33,579 nt of DNA from CAZRWH01 sp964603905 (GTDB lineage: Bacteria > Patescibacteriota > Gracilibacteria > UBA1369 > UBA12470), in assembly GCA_964603905.1 (NCBI GenBank), contig CAZRWH010000011.1, positions 1 to 33,579 of the forward strand, in the 5' to 3' direction. This document shows positions 24,121 to 30,115 of this stretch, in pieces. The first letter of the stretch is position 1, and each line of letters begins with the position of its first letter. A program made the position numbers and the translations under genes. The notes under the pieces were generated by a model. The model was not told where the DNA came from. It saw only the letters and a program-made list of their open reading frames with translations, and searched no databases.

Positions 24121-26732
24121 TTTAGTTCGTCCAGTTTTTTTAGCGCCTCAAGTGGCGTCATCTTATTTATATCAAGCTCTTTGATAGCTTCCAAGGCGGG
24201 ATGTGTTAATTTGCCTGGTTCTCGAGCTGCTGCGAACGTGCTTGTTGCTTGTCCAAACAGATCCATTTGGCTTTCCGGCACACGAGTTTTTCCTTTTGTC
24301 AGGCGCTCTTTTATGCTCTTTTCGACTACTCCCTCTTCGAGTTCTTCAAGTATTTGATTGGCTTTGTTTGTGATTTCGATTGGCAGTCCCGCAAGTTTTC
24401 CAACTTCGATTCCGTAACTTTTGCTAGTTCCCCCCTCTAGAATTTTGTACAAAAACACTATTCCGTCTTTTTTGTCTTCTTTTGCCGTAACGTGATAGTT
24501 GACGCCTTTTTCCAGTCTATCTACAACTGCGATTAGTTCGTGATAGTGAGTTGCAAAAAGTGTTTTGGCTTTGATTTTGTCGTGTATGTATTCACAAATT
24601 GACCATGCAATACTCATTCCGTCGTATGTACTTGTTCCACGTCCAATTTCGTCGAGGATAACTAGGCTTCGGTGGGTTGCGTTGTTGATTATGTTTGCGG
24701 TTTCTTGCATTTCAACCATGAATGTACTTTGTCCTTTTGCCAGGTTGTCTGATGCCCCAACACGAGTAAAAATCCTGTCTGTCAGACAAATATTCGCATC
24801 ATCTGCTGGTACAAAAGATCCTGTATGAGCAAGCAATGTTATCAATGCGACTTGGCGTAGATATGTTGATTTACCGCTCATGTTTGGACCTGTCAAAAGA
24901 AGCAGTTGCCTGCTTTCGTTATCAAGATCTGTGTTGTTTGAAACAAAAGATCTCGTGAATGTCATTTGCTCCACAACGGGGTGTCTTCCACCTTTGATTT
25001 CTAGAACTTGTTTATTGTTAATTTGCGGTTTTATGTATCTGTTCTTGGATGCTGTTTCCGCGTGTGAATAAATCACATCCAATGTTGCTAGAAGTGCAGC
25101 GTTTTTTTGAATTGCTTCGATGTAGTTAAGCGCCTGCGCTTTGATTTCTTGGAATAGTTTGTATTCGAGCGCTGTTATTTTTTCTTCTGCTGTTAGTACT
25201 TTTTCTTCGTACTCTTTTAGTTTTGGAGTTATGAATCTCTCGGCGTTTACTAGCGTCTGCTTACGGATGTAATCCTCTGGCACAGCGTCAAGATTGGATC
25301 TACTGACTTCGATATAATATCCAAAAACCTTGTTGTACCTGACCTTTAGCGAGCTTATTCCAGTCCTCTCTATTTCTTGTTTTTGCAGGTTTGTAATGAA
25401 GTTTTTCCCTTCGCTTGATAGACTTCTTAATTCGTCTAGTTCTTTGTAAAAACCTTCTTTGATAAGTCCCCCTTCCCGAAGTGTGACTTTGGGTTCGTCG
25501 AGTATTGCGTTTTCGATTAGGTCGGTGAGCTTTCGGACTTCATCTAGGTCTTGCCTGATTGATACCAGCATTCTTGAATGTCCGTCTTTCAACGTCTTTT
25601 TGATAGCTGGAATTATTTGAAGCGAACTTTTGATCGCCACTAAATCTCGTGCGTTACCGCTTTCACAACTTAGCCTAGCTACAAGCCTTTCTAAATCAAG
25701 GATTTTCTTTAGGTTTTCTTCTATTTCACGTTTGAGTTTTGGCTTTTTTACAAACTCTTCTACTGCTGTGAGCCGTCTTTCGATTTCATCCTTGTGCACA
25801 AGCGGCCTTAGCATCCATTTCTTCAGCATCCGCCCCCCCATTGCAGTTATTGTACTGTCGATTACTCCTAGAAGAGATCCTTCTTTTTTGGCTTCACGCA
25901 GTGTTGCGATTAACTCAAGATTTTGAATCGTAGCTTCGTCCAAAAGCATTGTGTCCTCTGTGCTGTATGAACTTATTTTTGTAATGTGTTTCAGGTCTGT
26001 CTTCTGATTTGCTTTTAAATAATTCAACAAAATCCCCGCCGCACGCATCCCAAAAGGCCATCTCTCCACTCCATAACCGTCCATACTCCGAACATTGAAG
26101 TGGTCTAGCAAACTCTTGTATGGGTCATCGAAATCTTCGAATGGAAACATGTACATTTCCTCGAACTGCATCAAGAAATCTTTGAAGTCTTTGTTGTCTA
26201 AAAAGTCCTCTCGCAGTACACATTCCGATGGTTTGATTCGTATTATTTCTGTCTTAAGCTCGCTGTATCCGGACAACTCTGTGACCTTAAATTCTCCAGT
26301 TGTCAGATCTGCAATTGCCATGCCAAAATACTTCTCTTTCGGAAAAATACTGATAACGAAATTGTTTGTTTTTTTATCAAGAACAGTCTCATTAAAAGTT
26401 GTCCCAGGCGTAATAACCCTGACAACATCTCGCTGCACAATCCCTGGCAAACTTGGATCACTGACCTGTTCACAAATTGCAACCTTCTTCCCCTCCTGAG
26501 TTAACTTCGCGATGTAGTTCTCAGCTGCGTGGTATGGGATTCCACACATCGGCATTCTGTTCTCGCCCTTGTTGCGTGCCGTCAAAGTAATCCCCAAAAT
26601 TCCTGACGCAACCTTCGCATCTTCTCCAAACATCTCATAAAAATCTCCGAGCCTGAAGAAAAGTATCGCATCTGAATAACGCGATTTAATCTCATGATAC
26701 TGCTGCATCATTGGTGTCATTTTCTTGGCCAT
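24087..26732 (-). CDS. mutS: DNA mismatch repair protein MutS
   Basis: An 881-aa MutS that recognises mismatches and small loops. The mismatch-wedge Phe31-x-Glu33 lies in GDFYEMFGEDA. Connector, lever and clamp domains follow (VRYNKVFGYYIEVSRSN in the clamp/lever region). The ATPase has Walker A TGPNMSGKST at 614-623 and Walker B VILDEIGRGTS with Asp694-Glu695, then FATHYHEL. Length is normal for MutS1. It starts 26 bp after the NIF3/PII-like gene and overlaps the HAD gene by 34 bp, so it belongs to the lexA transcript, an unusual place for mutS. No mutL is in the window. Stop TAA. Confidence 0.98.
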   Translation of the reverse strand: MAKKMTPMMQQYHEIKSRYSDAILFFRLGDFYEMFGEDAKVASGILGITLTARNKGENRMPMCGIPYHAAENYIAKLTQEGKKVAICEQVSDPSLPGIVQRDVVRVITPGTTFNETVLDKKTNNFVISIFPKEKYFGMAIADLTTGEFKVTELSGYSELKTEIIRIKPSECVLREDFLDNKDFKDFLMQFEEMYMFPFEDFDDPYKSLLDHFNVRSMDGYGVERWPFGMRAAGILLNYLKANQKTDLKHITKISSYSTEDTMLLDEATIQNLELIATLREAKKEGSLLGVIDSTITAMGGRMLKKWMLRPLVHKDEIERRLTAVEEFVKKPKLKREIEENLKKILDLERLVARLSCESGNARDLVAIKSSLQIIPAIKKTLKDGHSRMLVSIRQDLDEVRKLTDLIENAILDEPKVTLREGGLIKEGFYKELDELRSLSSEGKNFITNLQKQEIERTGISSLKVRYNKVFGYYIEVSRSNLDAVPEDYIRKQTLVNAERFITPKLKEYEEKVLTAEEKITALEYKLFQEIKAQALNYIEAIQKNAALLATLDVIYSHAETASKNRYIKPQINNKQVLEIKGGRHPVVEQMTFTRSFVSNNTDLDNESRQLLLLTGPNMSGKSTYLRQVALITLLAHTGSFVPADDANICLTDRIFTRVGASDNLAKGQSTFMVEMQETANIINNATHRSLVILDEIGRGTSTYDGMSIAWSICEYIHDKIKAKTLFATHYHELIAVVDRLEKGVNYHVTAKEDKKDGIVFLYKILEGGTSKSYGIEVGKLAGLPIEITNKANQILEELEEGVVEKSIKERLTKGKTRVPESQMDLFGQATSTFAAAREPGKLTHPALEAIKELDINKMTPLEALKKLDELKCKIENKNSKN

Positions 26733-26758
26733 CGAAAAGGGGTTATTTCGAGGTTGGA

Positions 26759-27076
26759 TTATAAATCCACAAGAGGATACACGTCAATTGCAGGTTCTTC
26801 GTATGGGTGGACTTCTCGCACTTTTGTTATGATTTCATTCAATTTCTCTCTCGGACACACTGTTTCGATTCGCTCTTCTTCAACTTGTTCGATTTCGTTT
26901 TGTTTGCCTATGTGAGGGTTGGCTCCATCAAGTGGCCGAAATCTTCCTGTCCCTTTAACCGAGAAAGAACAGTAGTCGTAATTCCCAATGTGCCCGGCGC
27001 CTGCCTCTGCAAGAGCTTTGCGTATTTGGTCGGCGTGTGTTGTGGGTGTGTATATAACTATTTTTACGGTCTCCAT
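26759..27076 (-). CDS. Stand-alone NIF3/YqfO PII-like domain protein
   Basis: A 105-aa protein matching the PII/CutA-like domain inserted in some NIF3-family proteins (YqfO) and also found alone. The family pattern is visible: GAGHIGNYDYCSF, GTGRFRPLDGANPHIG, ERIETVCPREKL, and REVHPYEEPAIDVYPL. The biochemical role of these stand-alone proteins is not settled; the fold suggests a small trimeric ligand-binding protein. It begins 9 nt after lexA and ends 26 nt before mutS. Stop TAA. Confidence 0.85.
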   Translation of the reverse strand: METVKIVIYTPTTHADQIRKALAEAGAGHIGNYDYCSFSVKGTGRFRPLDGANPHIGKQNEIEQVEEERIETVCPREKLNEIITKVREVHPYEEPAIDVYPLVDL

Positions 27077-27085
27077 GCCAGATAA

Positions 27086-27712
27086 TTAAAGGTAGTTCCG
27101 TATGAGGCCTGTGACCACTCCCTGTACCTCGAGCGACTCGAGAGGATGTATGTCTTCATATTCAGGATTCTCAGCCTGAAGATAGTATTTGCCACCTGTT
27201 TTTATCAATCTTTTGAGAGTGTTCCCTCCATCTACGAGCGCAACCACTATATCCCCCACTCGTGGTTCTGCGGCAGGGTTGATAACGATCATATCTCCTT
27301 CGTAAATACCAGCTCCTTCCATACTCGCTCCTGTTACCCTTAATGCAAACCCGTTCTCAGACTTGCGAAAAACGTCTGTACCGACTTCCAGCCTTCCTAT
27401 TTCTTCTTCCTCAGCCACGGTCGCCCCTCCTGCTGGTATCGTGCTTAATACCGGCAAGCTCATAACGTTCTTAGCTGCTTGAAGCTTCTCCCTTACGCTG
27501 TCTAGAAGCTTGATACTTCTTGGCGTATCTCCCTTCTGTATTAATCCTTTGGCCTGAAGTACTTTGAGCCTCTTCAGAATACTGTTGTCTGAACTTACTC
27601 CGAAGTGTTCACGCATCTCACGGATTGTTGGCGATGCTCCGTTTTTGAGTTGATATTTCTCAATGAATTTGAGCAATGCAGCTTGCTTCTCAGTTAGATC
27701 GTGGGTTTTCAT
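27086..27712 (-). CDS. lexA: SOS regulator LexA
   Basis: A 208-aa repressor-protease. Residues 1-70 form the winged helix (TEKQAALLKFIEKYQLKNG, SPTIREMREHFGVSS). The self-cleavage site is Ala94-Gly95 in TIPAGGAT; the catalytic dyad is Ser130 in VTGASMEG and Lys167 in GGNTLKRL, 37 residues apart as in E. coli. RecA-stimulated self-cleavage would derepress its targets. It is preceded by a 52-aa membrane-protein gene (9-nt gap) and followed by the NIF3/PII-like gene, mutS and the HAD gene. The operon promoter contains two palindromic sites likely bound by LexA. Stop TAA. Confidence 0.96.
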   Translation of the reverse strand: MKTHDLTEKQAALLKFIEKYQLKNGASPTIREMREHFGVSSDNSILKRLKVLQAKGLIQKGDTPRSIKLLDSVREKLQAAKNVMSLPVLSTIPAGGATVAEEEEIGRLEVGTDVFRKSENGFALRVTGASMEGAGIYEGDMIVINPAAEPRVGDIVVALVDGGNTLKRLIKTGGKYYLQAENPEYEDIHPLESLEVQGVVTGLIRNYL

Positions 27713-27721
27713 TTGATAGGG

Positions 27722-27880
27722 TTAGAATAGTCTAGCAGGTTGGCATGAGATTGCATGCCGTGATCTCCATGCTTGTACTTTCGCCTGCCTAGATGCCCTT
27801 CTTTTATAATCCTGGTAGAGAGGCAGTAGCATTAGGCCAACGGCTAGCTTTGCAATGTAGATCAGTATTAGTGTTTCCAT
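27722..27880 (-). CDS. 52-aa single-pass membrane protein upstream of lexA
   Basis: A short gene. ATG at 27880, stop TAA at 27724-27722, 9 nt before the lexA start. The product begins METLILIYIAKLAVGLMLLP, one membrane helix (residues 3-22), followed by a strongly basic tail with KRRASRQAK and WRSRHA. It lies about 55 nt downstream of a promoter with two operator-like palindromes. Small one-helix proteins beside lexA in other phyla (YneA in Bacillus, for example) are SOS-induced division inhibitors; that role here is an analogy from position and form, as I see no sequence similarity. A longer out-of-frame reading (27804-28001) was rejected because it crosses the promoter. Confidence 0.6.
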   Translation of the reverse strand: METLILIYIAKLAVGLMLLPLYQDYKRRASRQAKVQAWRSRHAISCQPARLF

Positions 27881-27917
27881 GTTTTTGGTAGTTAGTTTTT
27901 TTGGATGTAAAACTACT

Positions 27918-27965
27918 ACCGCGCGGTGAGTGTACGCTCATAATGTAGGTGAGGTTTTGCTCACC
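27918..27965. promoter_or_regulatory. Tandem LexA-like operators
   Basis: Site 1 (27925-27942) is GGTGAG-N6-CTCATA. Site 2 (27948-27965) is the perfect palindrome GGTGAGGTTTTGCTCACC. Centres are 23 bp apart. Site 2 fills the spacer between -35 and -10, and site 1 covers the transcription start. A self-complementary ACCGCGCGGT (27918-27927) adjoins site 1. The shared core is TGAG-N6-CTCA, unlike the CTGTN8ACAG and GAACN4GTTC SOS boxes. Confidence 0.65.
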
Positions 27966-27970
27966 GTCAA
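27942..27970 (-). promoter_or_regulatory. Promoter of the lexA operon
   Basis: Minus-strand -35 TTGACG (27970-27965), 17-bp spacer, -10 TACATT (27947-27942). Transcription should begin near 27935. The spacer is the perfect operator palindrome, so occupancy would block RNA polymerase directly. Confidence 0.7.
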
Positions 27971-27990
27971 ACAAAAGTTTAGCTAAGTGC

Positions 27991-28018
27991 TTGACTAACA
28001 ACTTTCGGATGTCATACT
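27991..28018 (+). promoter_or_regulatory. Promoter of the 73-aa gene
   Basis: -35 TTGACT (27991-27996), 16-bp spacer, -10 CATACT (28013-28018). It faces away from the lexA promoter, 20 bp beyond its -35. The leader is about 18 nt, AT-rich next to the ATG. Confidence 0.55.
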
Positions 28019-28042
28019 TAAGGGGCCTTAACCCTTCTTTTT

Positions 28043-28264
28043 ATGCCTGACAACCCTCGTTATGACCGCCCTGCGAAATACATAGACAAGAGACCACCCA
28101 CAACGCCAACCGCTCCTGAAGAAGAAATTGATGATGAAGAAAGAGGTTCTGTAACTATTGATGATTTAGGAGAATGGCAAGAAACTGTAGAAGACCCTTT
28201 TAGCCTTCCTAGCAGAAGGAAACAAACCAAAAGAGGAGTTACGACTATTGTGTTTGATGTTTAA
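28043..28264 (+). CDS. Small hypothetical protein, 73 aa
   Basis: No family recognised. The protein is hydrophilic and mostly disordered: a basic/Pro-Thr-rich N-terminus (PAKYIDKRPPTTPTAPEEE), a Glu/Asp-rich centre, and a basic stretch SRRKQTKRG before the end. It has its own promoter and diverges from the lexA operon. Its TAA ends at 28264, one base before the 3' CCA end of the convergent tRNA gene, so read-through would run antisense through the tRNA. The promoter and the charge pattern support a real gene, but coding status is not proven. Confidence 0.55.
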   Translation: MPDNPRYDRPAKYIDKRPPTTPTAPEEEIDDEERGSVTIDDLGEWQETVEDPFSLPSRRKQTKRGVTTIVFDV

Positions 28265-28265
28265 G

Positions 28266-28340
28266 TGGTGTCCCCGACAGGAATCGAACCTGTAACTACT
28301 CCTTAGGAGGGAGTTGTTATATCCATTTAACTACAGGGAC
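28266..28340 (-). tRNA. tRNA-Arg (anticodon CCT)
   Basis: A 75-nt cloverleaf on the minus strand. The 7-bp acceptor (GTCCCTG with CGGGGAC, one G-U), a 4-bp D stem, anticodon stem ACTCC/GGAGT with loop CTCCTAA (anticodon CCT, reading AGG), a 4-nt variable region, and T arm ACAGG-TTCGATT-CCTGT all fold. The discriminator base is A and the 3' CCA is encoded. Confidence 0.97.
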
Positions 28341-28346
28341 AGGGTC

Positions 28347-28400
28347 GATTTTTTATAAGCGCCCGCACTAATACATACGTTTAGTTGCCTATAAAAAATC
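28347..28400. repeat. Long inverted repeat beside the tRNA gene
   Basis: GATTTTTTATA (28347-28357) and its exact complement TATAAAAAATC (28390-28400) enclose 32 bp. The right arm is part of a direct repeat with a second copy 78 bp away. Confidence 0.6.
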
Positions 28401-28478
28401 TTTTAGTTTACTTGCGGTGCTTTCGCTTTGCGAAAGCGTCTTGCACTAATATATACGTTTATTCGTTTATAAAAAATA
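28365..28478. repeat. Direct repeat of 36 bp with an intervening hairpin
   Basis: Copies at 28365-28400 and 28443-28478 match at 30 of 36 positions (both begin GCACTAATA). Between them is a perfect stem GCTTTCGC-TTT-GCGAAAGC (28419-28437). The stretch from the tRNA to 28524 holds no gene that I can see. Confidence 0.65.
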
Positions 28479-28524
28479 TAATTTGTTACTAATTGCGTCT
28501 CGCCAAGCGGGACAAGTGTCTTCA

Positions 28525-28566
28525 CCTCACTGTCATCTGTCAGTTGTTCACTGTTCACTGTCCACT
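28525..28566. repeat. Six tandem heptamers at the MBL gene stop codon
   Basis: Six 7-bp units in perfect register. On the plus strand there is one each of CCTCACT, GTCATCT, GTCAGTT and GTCCACT, and two of GTTCACT. The array begins inside the TAG stop of the MBL gene and extends 3'. Confidence 0.8.
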
Positions 28567-29224
28567 AACCCAACATCGGCTTCAAAACAACATATTCTGT
28601 CTTATCTACTGGAAGGTCTTCCGGTTTTTTGATTTCTATCGTTTCGACTTGCTCAATATCAGCTTTTCCTACTGCCTTCAAGAACTCTTCCACACCTCCG
28701 ATCTCTAGATTTGATCCAGGTATTTGATAATACATTGGGATTACCATTTTTGGATCGATTTGTTCAATAACTTCGATAGCTTTTTTATGATCAATTACTA
28801 GATTTCCTCCTACCGGTACCAATAGCACATCTACATCTCCGATTGATTCTGTAAGTTCGCTTGTTAGTCTGTGCCCAAGTCCGCTTAGGTGGCAAACTTT
28901 GAATCCGTTAATGAAGAAATTATAGATTACAACTTTGCAGTTTGCTTTTTCTGCTGTCTCTTGGCTTTTTGCAAAATGAAAAGCGTTGTACCCCTCGATA
29001 CTAATTCCACTCATGTCGTATTCTCCTGGCCAAGATAGAACTTTTGGTTCTCCTGCAACTTCTGCGATGTCTCCTTCTGATTCTACAAGTTCGTCAGATA
29101 GAGTTAGGATGTCTGCTTTCAATTCAGGAAGTTTTGTTCCAAGGTTTGTGTATGGATCTGTAACGATCGTTGCTCTTTTGTCTTTTATCGTAAAGCATGA
29201 ATGCCCGTGCCATGTGATCTCCAT
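28565..29224 (-). CDS. MBL-fold protein of the UlaG-like group with degenerate metal site
   Basis: A 219-aa protein with the metallo-beta-lactamase fold: N-terminal EITWHGHSCFTI, IVTDPY, LSWPGEYDMSG, HLSGLGHRL and VLLVPVGG. In UlaG-like hydrolases the HxHxDH metal motif follows the second strand pair; here that place reads LTLSDELVES, with no His. His117-type GLGH and the N-terminal GHS remain. It is therefore probably not a standard two-zinc hydrolase; it may bind another ligand or be structural. No signal peptide. Promoter at 29313-29341; the leader of about 82 nt contains the hairpin and TAGTTG-type array. Stop TAG overlaps a heptamer array. Confidence 0.85.
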   Translation of the reverse strand: MEITWHGHSCFTIKDKRATIVTDPYTNLGTKLPELKADILTLSDELVESEGDIAEVAGEPKVLSWPGEYDMSGISIEGYNAFHFAKSQETAEKANCKVVIYNFFINGFKVCHLSGLGHRLTSELTESIGDVDVLLVPVGGNLVIDHKKAIEVIEQIDPKMVIPMYYQIPGSNLEIGGVEEFLKAVGKADIEQVETIEIKKPEDLPVDKTEYVVLKPMLG

Positions 29225-29287
29225 AGGTAGTTGTAGTTAGTAGTGGTAGTTGTAGTTATTGAGTTTCGCTGTGCGAAACGTTTTTTA
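29225..29287. repeat. TAGTTG-type repeat plus hairpin in the MBL leader
   Basis: The array at 29225-29255 abuts the start codon; a perfect stem GTTTCGC-TGT-GCGAAAC follows at 29263-29279, then TTTTTT on the plus strand. On the transcript the order is A-tract, hairpin, CA-rich unstructured run, ATG. Confidence 0.75.
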
Positions 29288-29312
29288 TGATTGCGCTTTC
29301 TTGCGCCCCGAC

Positions 29313-29341
29313 ATTTTATTAGAAAAGATGATTTAAAGCAA
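29313..29341 (-). promoter_or_regulatory. Promoter of the MBL-fold gene
   Basis: Minus-strand -35 TTGCTT (29341-29336), 17-bp spacer, -10 TAAAAT (29318-29313). The -35 lies in a hairpin-forming TTTAAAG...CTTTAAA region (29332-29356) downstream of the 205-aa gene. Confidence 0.55.
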
Positions 29342-29384
29342 AGATTTGCCTTTAAACAAAATTATCGAACTAGTTTGCGAAGCT

Positions 29385-30002
29385 CTAATCTTCGTTGCGA
29401 CTTGCGACTCTCTCTACAGCTTGCTTGAATTTTGCTGCACCTCCTTTTTCTAAACTTATCGGCAATTTTACCTGAAGAACAATCGAAGGCATAAAATTCG
29501 CATCCCCTTGTGGCATTATCTCTAGCCAAGTATCTTCTTCTGATAATTCCTCACCCCATAAACGGCCTAATTCTTCAGCTAATTGATTGAAAATTGCTAT
29601 TGCTCCAACCTCGTCTCCCTCAAGATTGCCTTCTTGTTCATATTCAAATCTAAACCTTATAGATCCTTCTTCTGGGTCAACAACATATTGACCTGGGACT
29701 CTTATCCCTGTTTCTTGTTCGAAAAAGGCAAATAACACCGCCTCAAACATTTCAGATACTTCTTCCTTTAAAGTTTTGTGTAGTGACTCCATAGACATAA
29801 TGAGTGCTTCGGACATTGATTTTCTGGTCTTAGACAGTAGCTCGTTAATTCTGTTTGCCGCCTCCTCTTGTTCTTCAAGCGACGACACTCCGCCTAGCCT
29901 CTCTCCCACCATCCCCAGCGCTACTCGGACAAGCTCTTCTAGCTGAGGTAGTTCTGCCTCCTCTATCCCCCTTACTAGGTCTGCTGTACTTAATTTTGTC
30001 AT
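29385..30002 (-). CDS. Hypothetical acidic protein, 205 aa
   Basis: No family recognised. The first 90 residues are helical and acidic, probably coiled coil (EEAELPQLEELVRVALGM, SSLEEQEEAANRINELL). The second half has beta-like stretches (GSIRFRFEYEQEGNLEGD, MPSIVLQVKLPISL). No signal peptide or membrane helix. It is driven by a near-consensus promoter whose -35 overlaps that of the divergent enolase gene. Stop TAG. Confidence 0.8.
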   Translation of the reverse strand: MTKLSTADLVRGIEEAELPQLEELVRVALGMVGERLGGVSSLEEQEEAANRINELLSKTRKSMSEALIMSMESLHKTLKEEVSEMFEAVLFAFFEQETGIRVPGQYVVDPEEGSIRFRFEYEQEGNLEGDEVGAIAIFNQLAEELGRLWGEELSEEDTWLEIMPQGDANFMPSIVLQVKLPISLEKGGAAKFKQAVERVASRNED

Positions 30003-30029
30003 AATGATTTTTGTTAAAAAAAGGACTGC

Positions 30030-30058
30030 ATTATCTCCCCCAAACCTTGTTTTGTCAA
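30030..30058 (-). promoter_or_regulatory. Promoter of the 205-aa gene
   Basis: Minus-strand consensus -35 TTGACA (30058-30053), 17-bp spacer, -10 GATAAT (30035-30030). The -35 shares the bases TGTCA with the enolase -35 on the other strand. Confidence 0.75.
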
Positions 30059-30092
30059 CCTGTAAAACACCGTGCTATAATCCGTGGTGTTT
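30052..30092 (+). promoter_or_regulatory. Enolase promoter with an inverted repeat across the -10
   Basis: -35 TTGTCA (30052-30057), 18-bp spacer, extended -10 TGCTATAAT with TATAAT at 30076-30081. The inverted repeat AAACACC (30065-30071) / GGTGTTT (30086-30092) brackets the -10 and the start site and may be an operator. Confidence 0.7.
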
Positions 30093-30115
30093 GTTTTTAA
30101 ATAAAAATTAAAATT

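Noticed and set aside
27742..27759. Palindrome GGCATG-N6-CATGCC just before lexA as a LexA operator
   Set aside because: It lies inside the 52-aa coding sequence, well downstream of the promoter, and does not match the two TGAG-N6-CTCA sites; possibly chance.
27804..28001. A 65-codon minus-strand frame across the lexA promoter
   Set aside because: It begins upstream of the predicted promoter, so most of it would not be transcribed; the 52-aa frame in another register fits the transcript and the lexA spacing.
29263..29287. Intrinsic terminator on the plus strand (GTTTCGC hairpin followed by T6)
   Set aside because: It has the right shape, but no plus-strand gene precedes it; it is better explained as the hairpin of the leader repeat family.
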